This document shows, piece by piece, positions 1 through 8,547 of a DNA stretch of 64,000 bases (the first letter of the stretch is position 1; each line of letters starts with the position of its first letter). The notes under the pieces are model-generated. The model was not told the DNA's origin. It saw only the letters and a program-made list of their open reading frames with translations, and searched no databases. Location of the stretch: contig CBDCQL010000002.1 in assembly GCA_965220615.1 (NCBI GenBank), positions 372,001 to 436,000 of the forward strand, in the 5' to 3' direction. The stretch comes from JAGWBD01 sp965220615. GTDB taxonomy: Bacteria; Chloroflexota; Anaerolineae; Aggregatilineales; Phototrophicaceae. The translations under genes were made by a program, and so were the position numbers.

Positions 1-375
1 CGGGTCATCCGCGGCCATCGAATTGACAAAGGCTGCGGCCGCTTCCTTCGCTTCCTCGATGGGTTCGCCCGCCATGCTGGTGCTGACGTCAATGACCAGC
101 ATGGCGCTGATGGGCACCGCCTCGGGGTCGCTGAAACTGACGACGCTGCTGACCCTGGCATGCGGCGCCAGTTCGCCGGTTATGCGAAAGTCCTCTACAG
201 TAAGGTTCGGCAGCGGCTGACCCAGATTGTCGAAGGCGTTGACCATTACGCCGACGCGCGGCAGGCCACCTGGGTTGATGCCTGTGATCTCGATACGCGG
301 GCCCGGTGATTCCTGGGCAAGGGATGTGCTGACCATCAGCAAGGCCAGCAGAGACACAAACAGGAACTTTCTCAA
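1..375 (-). CDS. Secreted VWA-domain protein, N-terminal part (cut by left edge)
   Basis: Only the first 125 codons lie in the window; the 3' part is off the left edge. The frame opens with TTG at 375 behind a purine-rich GGGGGCGGA and begins with a signal peptide (hydrophobic core FLFVSLLALLMV, likely cut after SLA). A short beta-rich stretch follows (residues 25-90), then the first strand of a von Willebrand factor A fold with a MIDAS-type DxSxS motif (DVSTS, Asp96, Ser98, Ser100). VWA domains bind a divalent metal and protein ligands, so this is probably an extracellular or surface-anchored binding protein. The full domain content, including any C-terminal anchor, cannot be seen. It is divergent from gatC across a 147-base gap. 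Confidence 0.75.
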   Translation of the reverse strand, partial: MRKFLFVSLLALLMVSTSLAQESPGPRIEITGINPGGLPRVGVMVNAFDNLGQPLPNLTVEDFRITGELAPHARVSSVVSFSDPEAVPISAMLVIDVSTSMAGEPIEEAKEAAAAFVNSMAADDP

Positions 376-475
376 TCCGCCCCCTGTTCCCAGGTGCCGT
401 GCATCCAGGCTGTGCACCGGCGATGCATCTTAACTTGCCGCACGCATTCTGTAAACTCTGGAAGATCGGGGCTGA

Positions 476-484
476 TGTTATACT
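476..484 (+). promoter_or_regulatory. Extended -10 promoter element upstream of gatC
   Basis: The element TGT-TATACT has the extended -10 TGn motif at 476-478 and the hexamer at 479-484, 38 bases before the gatC ATG. No convincing -35 is visible at 16-18 bases spacing, as is usual for extended -10 promoters. The same hexamer recurs at other gene starts in this window. Confidence 0.4.
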
Positions 485-522
485 CTGGTCGGGAGTCTTG
501 TGTCGATCGCCTGGGTTGTCTC

Positions 523-813
523 ATGGAATTGACAGCGGAAGCCGTACGGGAAATCGCCGCTCTGGCGCGTCTGGACCTGGACGAGGATGAAGTCACGCTG
601 TTTGCGGAGCAGCTCTCCGCCTGCCTGGACCACTTTCGCAAGCTGCAGGAAGTGGACAGCGACCACGTCGAACCCACCGCTTCCGTTTTGCCCCTGCGCA
701 ACGTTTTGCGCGCGGACCAGGTCGGGGCAGCGCTGACGCCGGAGGAAGTGATCGCCAATGCGCCGGACGCGGAGGACAATCAGTTTCGCGTCAGCGCCGT
801 GCTGGAAGACTGA
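523..813 (+). CDS. gatC: Aspartyl/glutamyl-tRNA amidotransferase subunit C
   Basis: The product is a 96-residue GatC, the small stabilising subunit of the GatCAB amidotransferase that converts misacylated Glu-tRNAGln and Asp-tRNAAsn to the amidated forms. The N-terminal MELTAEAVREIAALARLDL and the following acidic helix match the family pattern, as does the later block EPTASVLPLRNVLRAD. The ATG at 523 was chosen because the family starts just before this block; an in-frame upstream extension to 394 has no family resemblance. GatA and GatB are not in the window. The 3' end overlaps the convergent gene ending at 780 by 34 bases. Confidence 0.93.
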   Translation: MELTAEAVREIAALARLDLDEDEVTLFAEQLSACLDHFRKLQEVDSDHVEPTASVLPLRNVLRADQVGAALTPEEVIANAPDAEDNQFRVSAVLED

Positions 814-1559
814 AGCGCCTGTTCCCGTAACCAGTCCTGCAACTGGGCGCGCATGCAGAAGTCCATGTTTCGTTCCACCTGACGCAGTTGTCTCTCGGGT
901 ATCCAGGACAGGACTTCCGCGGCGAATATGGCCGGATCGTCCAGCGTCGTCCTGAAGTCCTGTGGCGTCAAACCCCAGCGGCGGCTGAGGATGTCGAGCG
1001 TCTGACTATGCTGCTGCAACTGGCGCAGGATGACGTCGCGCATGGTTACCAGGTCGCCGTCGCTGAGAAAGGGCAACCAGGCCCGCGGCTGCGCCTGCCC
1101 CAGGGCTCTGACGCTGCCTTCACCAATAGCTCTGTAATCGCGTTCATCGCAACGCGTCATAAGCAGGGTGATGGCCAGGGCGCGCCGGCGCCGCTCGTTT
1201 ACCTCGTCGATTCCCTGCATCAGGGGCCACATGATTTCCCGGGTCCAGATTTCGTCCATGGCCAGGTGCGCCACATAGCCCGCCAGAAAAATCCGCTGCG
1301 CTTCATCACGGGGTTGCAGCAGGGCTGGATGTCGCTGCAGCATCAGGCGCCAGGGGTGCTCGTCGATCGGCTCGTGGTAGTGATAGAAGTGCGTGTCCTC
1401 GCGCGTACCGGGTGCATGCAGGCGCGTGGCGTCCGCGGCGATGCTGCCCAGCAGAAAGGCGGGCAGTTCCAGGGCCAGTCGTTTACGCATGCCATCCGGC
1501 AGGTCCGGGTCGGCCAGCAGCCGTTGGGCGGCGGCAATATGGGTGAAGGGCGTGGGCAC
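780..1559 (-). CDS. Zinc-dependent phospholipase C-like protein
   Basis: The 259-residue product resembles the ZnPLC/S1-P1 nuclease-like alpha-helical metalloprotein fold. It starts VPTPFTHIAAAQ, with an early His, followed by a conserved LLGSIAADA segment, the cluster HFYHYHE near residue 55, and AHLAMDE (HxxxD) near residue 95, all in places where this family puts zinc ligands. The GTG start at 1559 follows AGGG with 7-base spacing; longer in-frame readings lack similarity. It is the last gene of a three-gene minus-strand unit after an acyl-CoA ligase and a 52-residue membrane peptide. The substrate is unknown, and members of this family in other bacteria are mostly uncharacterised. It has no signal peptide. 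Confidence 0.6.
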   Translation of the reverse strand: MPTPFTHIAAAQRLLADPDLPDGMRKRLALELPAFLLGSIAADATRLHAPGTREDTHFYHYHEPIDEHPWRLMLQRHPALLQPRDEAQRIFLAGYVAHLAMDEIWTREIMWPLMQGIDEVNERRRRALAITLLMTRCDERDYRAIGEGSVRALGQAQPRAWLPFLSDGDLVTMRDVILRQLQQHSQTLDILSRRWGLTPQDFRTTLDDPAIFAAEVLSWIPERQLRQVERNMDFCMRAQLQDWLREQALQSSSTALTRN

Positions 1560-1567
1560 GGCTTGCC

Positions 1568-1726
1568 CTAACTCTCCGGTCTCAGGGCGCGATGGAGCAG
1601 GGCACCCAACAAAATGCCGGGCGGGACGCCGAGCAACAGATTCTGCAGCATCAGGCCTGTCAAAACCCCGCAAATCAGCCCCAGGGCAAGGGCAAGGGGG
1701 AGGCGCCGGTCGCCGCCAGTGCTCAC
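1568..1726 (-). CDS. Small membrane protein, 52 residues
   Basis: This short reading frame starts at GTG 1726, which overlaps the TGA of the upstream ligase as GTGA, so it is probably translationally coupled. After a basic N-terminus (VSTGGDRRLP) it is almost entirely one long hydrophobic stretch with glycines (LALALGLICGVLTGLML, then LLLGVPPGILLGALL), enough for two short helices or one hairpin. It ends 8 bases before the next start. I recognise no family. The tight packing between two convincing genes is the main reason to call it real. Confidence 0.55.
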   Translation of the reverse strand: MSTGGDRRLPLALALGLICGVLTGLMLQNLLLGVPPGILLGALLHRALRPES

Positions 1727-3498
1727 CGGGTGCTGTCGCTTTCGCGGAACTGGGTATCGCGCCAGGCTGCAAAGGCGTCCTGCAACCTCAGGCGCTGGTA
1801 TTTCCCTGTCGAGGTGACCGGGACGTCCTCGCCGAAGACGACCACCTTGGGGCACTTGGCGAAGGGAAGTCGCGCCCGGCAGTGCGCCAGGATCCCGGCT
1901 TCGTCGAGCGTTGTACCCTCCTGGCGCACCACCCACGCGCCCACTTCCTCGCCGTACCAGGTGTTCGGGAAGGCGATGGCCAGACCGGCGCGAACGCCCG
2001 GCAACTCCAGCAAGACCTCTTCAATGTCCAGCGGGCTGTACTTGACGCCACCGCGATTGATGAGTTCCTTGATGCGACCGGAGATGAAGAAGAAGCGGCG
2101 GCCTGACCCGTCCCCAAGCCAGAACCCTTCGTCGCCACTGCGAAACCAGCCGAAGCGAAAGGTCTCCTCGTTGGCGTCGGGACGGCGATAGTAATGCTTC
2201 ATGACGTTGTGGCCGCGTACACAGATTTCGCCACGTTCGCCCTCGCCCAGTTGCTGCCCGCTGCCATCGGCGGAGAAAATAGCCATCTCGTTGGGAGCGA
2301 TGGGGCAACCGATGCTGGGATAGCCATGCTCCAGTAGCCAGCGCCGCCGGTCTTCAGGGGACAGATCGATGGGCAGGAAACAACTGTAACAGGTGGTCTC
2401 ACTGAGGCCGTAACCATGCAGCAGTGTGAGATTGAAGCATTCTTCAAATTCACGCGCCAGGTTGAGCGCGAGCGTACCGGCGCCGCAGATAAAGTGACGG
2501 AAATGCCTCAGGTCTGCCGCGGCCAGCCCTGGCCCAAACTTGCCCTGGCCGGCCCGCCGGAAACGTTCCGCCTGTTCAAGGAGGTATTGCAAGAGCGTGG
2601 GCACCACGCTGACGACATGCACGCCTTCATCAACGATCCGGCGCCAGAAGACGTGTACGGAAAACTGCGCGTTGAGCACGGTGGAGCCGCCCGTGACCAG
2701 AGGAGTGACGAGCGTGACGACCGTGCCATTGACGTGATGGACAGGCAACACGCACATCATGCGCTGGTTTCCCGTGATTCCCTGCCAGGCGCTGATGCCG
2801 CTGGCGTCCACCAGCAGGTTGTACTGCGTCAGGACGACGCCCTTGGGCGCGCCGGTCGTGCCGCTGGTGTAGACCAGCAGGGCCTCGTCCTCCAGGCCTG
2901 GCCCGGATTCCATCTGCCGGTCAACCGTACGGCCAGAATCGGGCGCCGTTGACAGGGCTTCCGTCGAGAGAATGTGACGAACATTGGCGGCGCCAGCGCC
3001 TTCGCCACGGGAAACCAGGTGTCGCGCTCGCTGCAACTGGTCCTGGCGCGCGAAGCAAACGACGGCTTCGCTGTTGCGCAGGATGAAGGCGATGCGGCGA
3101 TCGTCTTCGTCAATGTTCTGCGGCGCCACCACCGCACCCAGCCACCAGCAGGCGAAATAGAGCAGGACCGTGTCGCTGTGATTGCTGCAGAGCGTGGCCA
3201 CCCGGTCACCCTTGCGAATGCCGAGTGCATGGTAAAGGTAATGCGCAATGCGTTCGACGGTGGCGGAAAAGGCCGCGTAGCTGTATTCGCTGCGTTTCCC
3301 CTGCTGATCGTAGAAGATGAGAAAGGTTTTGTCGGGCGAAACGCGCGCCTGGGTTTCGAGCAGGTGCCGAAAATTGCGCCAGGGCACGAGGTGTTGTTGC
3401 GCTTCAATCCCGTTGACGACGTGCGCCGCAGCCAGATTGTTCTGCGTCGCCTGCCCCGTCACGCTTTCCCTGCCGGATTTGTTCGCAGCGTCTTTCAT
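1723..3498 (-). CDS. AMP-dependent acyl-CoA synthetase/ligase
   Basis: The 591-residue ANL-superfamily enzyme activates a carboxylic acid, probably a fatty or carnitine-like acid, to acyl-AMP and then acyl-CoA. It carries the A3 P-loop (VYTSGTTGAPKGVVLT), A5 (LLHGYGLSETT), A7 (WFRSGDEGFW), A8 (ISGRIKELINRGG) and the A10 lysine (PVTSTGKYQRLRL). I chose ATG 3498 because the preceding in-frame residues are low complexity and run into the divergent gene's promoter. It leads an operon with the 52-residue membrane peptide and the ZnPLC-like gene. The substrate cannot be assigned. The N-terminus has about 35 residues of non-family extension, so a later start is possible. Confidence 0.85.
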   Translation of the reverse strand: MKDAANKSGRESVTGQATQNNLAAAHVVNGIEAQQHLVPWRNFRHLLETQARVSPDKTFLIFYDQQGKRSEYSYAAFSATVERIAHYLYHALGIRKGDRVATLCSNHSDTVLLYFACWWLGAVVAPQNIDEDDRRIAFILRNSEAVVCFARQDQLQRARHLVSRGEGAGAANVRHILSTEALSTAPDSGRTVDRQMESGPGLEDEALLVYTSGTTGAPKGVVLTQYNLLVDASGISAWQGITGNQRMMCVLPVHHVNGTVVTLVTPLVTGGSTVLNAQFSVHVFWRRIVDEGVHVVSVVPTLLQYLLEQAERFRRAGQGKFGPGLAAADLRHFRHFICGAGTLALNLAREFEECFNLTLLHGYGLSETTCYSCFLPIDLSPEDRRRWLLEHGYPSIGCPIAPNEMAIFSADGSGQQLGEGERGEICVRGHNVMKHYYRRPDANEETFRFGWFRSGDEGFWLGDGSGRRFFFISGRIKELINRGGVKYSPLDIEEVLLELPGVRAGLAIAFPNTWYGEEVGAWVVRQEGTTLDEAGILAHCRARLPFAKCPKVVVFGEDVPVTSTGKYQRLRLQDAFAAWRDTQFRESDSTR

Positions 3499-3631
3499 CG
3501 TGTCCCGGTTTTCCGGATGTTGCTGTGCTGTTTCATCTGAAGTCGGAGCGGGCCGGCCACGACCCTGGCCGCCTGACCCACAGCAGTTTATAACTGCGCA
3601 GACCAGTCCGCAATCAGCGAAAGGGCAGCGC

Positions 3632-4600
3632 GTGTCAGACAGGGTCATCGTCATCGGTGCAGGACTGAGCGGCCTGGCGGCAGCCTGCGAATTGCTGCGT
3701 CAAGGCCTGCCCTGCGCCCTGATCGAGTTGAAGCCCCGCGCCGGAGGCAGCCTCCGCAGCAAGCGCTGCGAAGGTTTCCTTCTGGACACCGGCCCCCTGG
3801 CCTTTGAAAGGGACGTCGCGCGACCGCTCCCGGACAGCCCGTGGCCGGAAGAGGCCTTCTTCGAGCTACAGTGTCAGGAAGGCGGACGGCGGCTGCATGC
3901 CGCGCTGGAGGGGAACGAATCCCTGGTCAGGCCCCTTTTGGACGGACTGCCCGCCGGCGCCCTGATTACCCGTATGGCGGTCAGTTCACTGGGACAGTTC
4001 GCTTCTGGCTTCGACATTTGCCTTGAAAACGGCCTCGTGTTAACAGCCCCTGCGCTGCTGCTTGCCGTGCCGGCGCATTCCGCCGGTCGCATGCTGTATT
4101 CCCTGAGCCCGCAGGTTGGCGCCGCCCTGCGCGACTTTCATAACGACGCCATCACGCGCGTCACCCTGGGCTACCGGCGGGAAGACGTTCCGCTGCCCGT
4201 GCCTGCGCCTCCCGACACAGGTTTCGCCTTCTGCCACTGGACGGACCATCCCTCGCGCGTACCGCCAGACCAGGTGTTGCTGCAACTGGGGCTGCGTTTG
4301 GTGCCGGCGGACATTCCGGGAGCGCAGGTCATCGCCGAGCTGCAGGCGAACATGGGCTGGCCGCCCACCCACAGAGTCGCGCGGGTGGCGCGCTGGCCAG
4401 GCCCGGACTGTCTTGAAGTCCACGAACCGCAGCATGCACAGCGGATGGCGGCGCTGCGGCGCCAGTTGCCGGCGGGCATCGCGTTAATCGGCAGCGACTA
4501 CGGGGGGCCAACGCTGGAAGACCGACTCCGTCAGGCGCGCGACGCCGCCCGGGAGATCGCCGCCTGGCTCGCCCGTCAGTCCGGCAAACGGGACAGATAG
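3632..4600 (+). CDS. Short FAD-dependent amine-oxidase-fold oxidoreductase
   Basis: The 322-residue product starts with GTG and the dinucleotide-binding motif VIVIGAGLSGLAAACELL, followed by the family Arg/Gly turn (ELKPRAGGSLRS) and the TGP segment. The C-terminus has the closing FAD motif (IALIGSDYGGPTLEDRL, then a helix AREIAAWL). The protein is about 100-130 residues shorter than typical protoporphyrinogen/monoamine oxidase relatives. The missing part is central, between residue 75 and residue 105, where the substrate domain should be, and the frame is open throughout. It is divergent from the acyl-CoA ligase and overlaps the convergent folC-like gene by 25 bases. Substrate unknown. Confidence 0.7.
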   Translation: MSDRVIVIGAGLSGLAAACELLRQGLPCALIELKPRAGGSLRSKRCEGFLLDTGPLAFERDVARPLPDSPWPEEAFFELQCQEGGRRLHAALEGNESLVRPLLDGLPAGALITRMAVSSLGQFASGFDICLENGLVLTAPALLLAVPAHSAGRMLYSLSPQVGAALRDFHNDAITRVTLGYRREDVPLPVPAPPDTGFAFCHWTDHPSRVPPDQVLLQLGLRLVPADIPGAQVIAELQANMGWPPTHRVARVARWPGPDCLEVHEPQHAQRMAALRRQLPAGIALIGSDYGGPTLEDRLRQARDAAREIAAWLARQSGKRDR

Positions 4601-5826
4601 GCGCCGCCGCCGAACACTTGCGCTGTCAGACGCGCCTCGGCCAGTTCCGCATCGGAAAGCAGCCCCAGCAATTCGCGCGCACGCGCCGCCACACGCAGGG
4701 AGCCGCTGACGACCACCAGCTGTGCGTCGCTTTGGCGGGCGAGCCGCAACGCGTTCCCGAAATCCGCCTGGACGTCAATCTGCGTCCGGTCCAGTCGGCA
4801 GGTACGTTTGATCTGCTGCGGATCGGCTGAGCGGTGACCGGGCGCGCGGGTCAGGGTGATGTGGAAGCGCGGGTCGTCGAAGACCTTCAGCCAGGCGCAG
4901 GCATCCTTGTCCGCCAGGAATCCGGTGACCAGACGAATGTTCTCATCCAGTCCTGTCTCACTTTCGATGAATCTACGCAGATGCCGCGCGGCGCCGGCCG
5001 TGTGGCCGCCGTCGATGAGCAGAGGCGATCCGCCAGGGAGAGTGACCTGTTCCAGCCTGCCGGGCAGGGCAGGTGCCGGCGTTGACGTCGGGTCCGAAGT
5101 CCTTGGCAGGAGACCACGTTCGGCCAGGTTGTCCAACGCGGCTTCAGAAAGGTCCTGGTCGGTGAAATGCAGTTCGGCGCCAGTGCGTTTCGCTTCCGCC
5201 TCCAGGATTGCCCGCACTGCCGGGCTCTGCGGCGCGCTGATGGCGTGGCCCCCTCGCCGCAAAATCCCCGCCTTGTGCCAGGCCACACTCGCAAGGTCTC
5301 CCCCCAGCCATTCCGTATGCTCCTCCTCGATGTGTGTGAACAGCGCCAGGCAGTTGTCGACCACGTTGACGGCATCAAAACGGCCGCCGATTCCGGTTTC
5401 GAGCACAACCAGAGGCACGCCGCTTTGTTGAAACCACCAAAGCGCCAACGCAGTGCTGCGCTCAAAGGTGCTGACCGTTTCGGGCAACTTCTCCGCCGCC
5501 CGCGCCACAAGCGCCACGCCTTCGCAAAAGGTCGCCAGGTCAATGCGTTCCCCGTTCAACAGAAAGCGCTCGCGGAAGCTGTGCAAATGAGGACTGAGGT
5601 AACAGCCGCAACGCTGCTCGGCGGCCTGGAACAGCGTTGCCAGAAGATGGCTGAGGCTGCTCTTGCCGCTGGAACCAGTGACGACAATTGCCGTGACGTC
5701 GTGCTGCGCCGGTCCTGACACGCCTGCCAGCGCGCGCATGGTGGCAAGGGAATGCGGGTAGTCGCGGCGGCGCACGGGCTGGCAAAGTTGCTCAAGAGCT
5801 GATTGCAACGAGGCAGACGATGTCAT
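4576..5826 (-). CDS. folC: Folylpolyglutamate/dihydrofolate synthase-like Mur ligase
   Basis: The 416-residue Mur-ligase-fold enzyme adds glutamate to folates. The ATP P-loop is VTGSSGKSSLSHLLATL near residue 50, followed by the FolC-type segments YLSPHLHSFRERFLLNG and LETGIGGRFDAVNVV. The usual Mg/His region is THIEEEHTEWLGG, then WHKAGILR, and the C-terminal domain has LIDGGHTAGAARHLRRF. The canonical FolC phrase has ITNI and DHxxxLG at the third motif; here ITHIEEEHTEWLG fits. The start ATG 5826 lacks a strong Shine-Dalgarno sequence. Several common Lys and Asp positions are replaced, so the name is moderate. It is convergent with the flavoenzyme and divergent from the CorC-like gene. Confidence 0.78.
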   Translation of the reverse strand: MTSSASLQSALEQLCQPVRRRDYPHSLATMRALAGVSGPAQHDVTAIVVTGSSGKSSLSHLLATLFQAAEQRCGCYLSPHLHSFRERFLLNGERIDLATFCEGVALVARAAEKLPETVSTFERSTALALWWFQQSGVPLVVLETGIGGRFDAVNVVDNCLALFTHIEEEHTEWLGGDLASVAWHKAGILRRGGHAISAPQSPAVRAILEAEAKRTGAELHFTDQDLSEAALDNLAERGLLPRTSDPTSTPAPALPGRLEQVTLPGGSPLLIDGGHTAGAARHLRRFIESETGLDENIRLVTGFLADKDACAWLKVFDDPRFHITLTRAPGHRSADPQQIKRTCRLDRTQIDVQADFGNALRLARQSDAQLVVVSGSLRVAARARELLGLLSDAELAEARLTAQVFGGGAYLSRLPD

Positions 5827-6023
5827 GGGAAGAACTTGTCCCGGTTGCATGACGCAGGCAGACGTGCTAAAGTGTAGCAAGCGTAACGACTGCTGGTTGC
5901 CACAGGCTGTGTCCGAAGACAGCGACCCACCCGATTCTTGTAACAAACATATCGAACGCAATCGCCATGGCTGCGACGCCGTGGCCGGTTTGGTTGCGCC
6001 TCCACGACCCGGAGAAAGGTCCC

Positions 6024-7328
6024 ATGTTGACTCCTGAGCCGGCGCAGGTTGCCCTGTTGCTGGCGCTGTTTCTGCTTTTCGCGCTGATCAACCTGGTGCA
6101 GGCAGCGCTAAAGAATATGAACAGGACCACCCAGCGGGAGTTGGCGGAGGTCGGCCACGTCGGCTCCCGCCGCGCGCTTTCGCTGGATGACGCCAGAGAG
6201 CGTCTGGACGTAGCACTTCAGGCGTTTTCGCTGTCACTTGTGGTGGCCTTCGCCTGGTTCGCCCGCGGCGCCTTGCTGCCGGCGCAGGCCGACAGCCTGT
6301 CGCAGGTCGTGCTTGTGATTGCATCCTGTTTCCTTTTGCTGGTCGCCGGTCGCATGATTCCCCAGGTGTCCGGCGCCGCCTGGGCGGACCGGCTGGCCCC
6401 GGCTCTTGCAGGTACGGGGTTGCTGCTGCTGCGTCTGGCCTGGCCTGTGCTGGCGGTATTGTTTCCGCTCAACCGTTACCTCAGGCGCGTCTCGGGCGCG
6501 GCGAGGCTGGCGGGTAGCGTCACCGAGCAGGAGATCATGACCCTGGTGGACGCCGGCCAGAAGGAAGGCACCATTGAGGACGAGGAGAAGGCCATGATCT
6601 TCTCCGTGCTGCAATTCACCGACACCCTGGTGCGCGAGGTCATGGTGCCCCGCATCGATATCGTCAGCGTTTCGCGCGTGACGACCCTGCAGGAGGCGTT
6701 GGGGCTCTTTGTCAGCAGCGGCCACTCCCGTCTGCCGGTGCATGACGGCAACATCGACCACGTCGAGGGCCTGCTCTACGCCAAGGACCTGCTTGCCGCC
6801 TGGCACAACGACGCCGATGACCCGCCCTCGATCCCCGCTCTGATGCGTCCGGCGCACTTTGTGGCCGGCGACCGGCGCGCCGATCTGGTGCTGAAGGAAT
6901 TGCAGGGGAGCAAGATTCACCTGGCCATCGTGCTGGATGAATACGGTGGCACGGCCGGCGTGGTGACTCTCGAAGACCTCGTTGAAGAAATCGTGGGCGA
7001 GATTCAGGACGAATACGACACCGGCGAGGAAGTGGCATTCATCCGCCAGACCGATGGAGAGTACAGTATCGACGCCAGTATGGACCTGCACGACGTCAAC
7101 GAGTTGCTCAAGGTGGACCTGCCCACTGATTCCAGCGACACTCTGGGTGGTTTCATTTACGATTTGCTGGGGCGGGTGCCTCAGTTGGGAGAAGTGCTGC
7201 CAGTGACGGACCACGGGCTCACCCTGCGTATCGATTCGCTGGACGGCCTCCGCATTCGCAAGGTCCAGGTTTCCCGCTCCGACGAGTCGCTGGCCGCAGC
7301 GACCGGCAGAACTGGCGGCGACGAATGA
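6024..7328 (+). CDS. CorC/HlyC family CBS-domain membrane protein
   Basis: The 434-residue protein has an N-terminal membrane region (helices near residues 10-25, 65-90, 95-115 and 130-150), then a CBS-domain pair (about residues 190-310, with VREVMVPRIDIVSV and HLAIVLDEYGGTAGVVTLEDLVEEIVGEI). A C-terminal CorC/HlyC FAD-like domain follows (DLHDVNELLKVDLP, DTLGGFIYDLLGRVP). These proteins act in divalent cation, especially magnesium, homeostasis. The ATG at 6024 follows GAGAAAGG at good spacing; an in-frame ATG-free extension upstream is not supported. The stop overlaps the cdd start as ATGA, so it heads the operon with cdd, recO and the epimerase gene. The membrane part is less conserved than the CBS part. 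Confidence 0.85.
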   Translation: MLTPEPAQVALLLALFLLFALINLVQAALKNMNRTTQRELAEVGHVGSRRALSLDDARERLDVALQAFSLSLVVAFAWFARGALLPAQADSLSQVVLVIASCFLLLVAGRMIPQVSGAAWADRLAPALAGTGLLLLRLAWPVLAVLFPLNRYLRRVSGAARLAGSVTEQEIMTLVDAGQKEGTIEDEEKAMIFSVLQFTDTLVREVMVPRIDIVSVSRVTTLQEALGLFVSSGHSRLPVHDGNIDHVEGLLYAKDLLAAWHNDADDPPSIPALMRPAHFVAGDRRADLVLKELQGSKIHLAIVLDEYGGTAGVVTLEDLVEEIVGEIQDEYDTGEEVAFIRQTDGEYSIDASMDLHDVNELLKVDLPTDSSDTLGGFIYDLLGRVPQLGEVLPVTDHGLTLRIDSLDGLRIRKVQVSRSDESLAAATGRTGGDE

Positions 7329-7729
7329 AGGCCGACTGGGACCGCGCCCGGCTTGTCTCGGCTGCCATCGCCGCGTCCAGTCACGCCTATGTCCCCTATT
7401 CGCGCTTCCCGGTAGGCGCGGCGTTGCTGGCGACCGGGGGAAAGACCTACGGGGGCTGCAATGTCGAAAACGCCGCTTATCCTTCCACCCTTTGCGCCGA
7501 ACGCACGGCGCTGGTCAAGGCCGTCAGCGAAGGCGACCGTGACTTTCTGGCCATCGCGGTGGTGACACGCAGTGGCGGTTCACCCTGTGGCAGTTGTCGC
7601 CAGATGCTCTACGAGTTTTCTCCCGACATGCGTGTGGTGGTGGCAACCCTTGAAGGCGAAATCCGCTATGAAGTCGCCCTGCAGGAATTGCTGCCGCGCG
7701 GCTTCGGGCCCTCCGGGCTGATCGGGTGA
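7325..7729 (+). CDS. cdd: Cytidine deaminase
   Basis: This is a 134-residue homotetrameric-type cytidine deaminase of the pyrimidine salvage pathway, hydrolysing cytidine or deoxycytidine to uridine forms. Zinc and catalytic residues are all present: the TLCAERTAL motif (Cys57, Glu59) and SPCGSCRQML (Cys88, Cys91). The N-terminal VPYSRFPVGAALL and the substrate-loop NVENAAYPS are classic. Start and stop both overlap neighbours by four bases, so it is translationally coupled to the CorC-like gene and to recO. Confidence 0.95.
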   Translation: MKADWDRARLVSAAIAASSHAYVPYSRFPVGAALLATGGKTYGGCNVENAAYPSTLCAERTALVKAVSEGDRDFLAIAVVTRSGGSPCGSCRQMLYEFSPDMRVVVATLEGEIRYEVALQELLPRGFGPSGLIG

Positions 7730-8547
7730 ACGGCGCGCTGGCGGAGCGGCGGCAGCGGACCTTTCGCACCGACGCCATCATATTGCGGCGCCGCAATTTC
7801 GGTGAAGCCGATCGACTGCTCACCGTGCTGACGCCACAGCGCGGTCGACTTGACTTGATTGCCAAAGGCGCGCGCCGGCCTTCCAGCGCCAAAACCGGGC
7901 ACGTGGAACTGTACACCCGTAGTGAAATGCTGGTGCATCGGGGGCGCGAACTGGGGCTGGCCGTTCAGGTGGAATTGCGCAAGCCATGGCAGGCCCTGCA
8001 TGAGGACCTGCAGCGAAGCGCCTGGGCCGGGCACGTAGCCGAGTTGGTGGAGCGTTTCACCAATGCGGGCGACGACGATTTGCAGGCTATCTTCGAGTTG
8101 CTGGATGCCACCCTTGACCGGCTCTGTGACGAGGCTGATGCACGACTGGTTGTTCGTCACTTCGAGCTGAGATTGCTGGACGAGACGGGCTTCCGGCCCG
8201 AGTTACAGACTTGTGTTCCTGGTGGTGAGGTGATCATGGCTGAAGACCAGTTCTTCAGCCATGCTGCAGGCGGCGTTGTGTGCCCGCGCTGCGCCGGTCG
8301 CGGGCTGGGTCAGTTGCCGCTGGCTGAGGCAACCTTGCGCGTCATGCGGCATCTGCAACGCAGCCCCTGGGAACAACTGCGCGGCCTGCGCGTTCCGGAG
8401 GCCCTGCACAACGACCTTGAGCGCGTGTTGACCGGCTACATCACCTGGGTGCTTGAGCGTCGCCTGCAGGGCATGGACTTTGCGCGCCGTGTACGTCAAT
8501 TGCAAACGTTTCAGGATGCAACGCAGAACAGGAGCAGGGAGTCTTGA
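7726..8547 (+). CDS. recO: DNA repair protein RecO
   Basis: The 273-residue RecO mediator anneals single strands and loads RecA with RecR. The N-terminal OB fold is clear (RTDAIILRRRNFGEADRLLT, then GRLDLIAKGARRP), followed by the all-helical domain and a C-terminal zinc-knuckle region. Only three of the usual four zinc cysteines are visible: the first pair has one (QTCVPGG) and the second is complete (VCPRCAG). The start is GTG at 7726, overlapping the cdd stop. Its place between cdd and the epimerase gene is an ordinary housekeeping arrangement. Confidence 0.92.
   Translation: MNGALAERRQRTFRTDAIILRRRNFGEADRLLTVLTPQRGRLDLIAKGARRPSSAKTGHVELYTRSEMLVHRGRELGLAVQVELRKPWQALHEDLQRSAWAGHVAELVERFTNAGDDDLQAIFELLDATLDRLCDEADARLVVRHFELRLLDETGFRPELQTCVPGGEVIMAEDQFFSHAAGGVVCPRCAGRGLGQLPLAEATLRVMRHLQRSPWEQLRGLRVPEALHNDLERVLTGYITWVLERRLQGMDFARRVRQLQTFQDATQNRSRES

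Noticed and set aside
394..522. N-terminal extension of GatC
   Set aside because: The 43 extra residues are Cys/Arg-rich and unlike the family, and they would pass through the promoter element.
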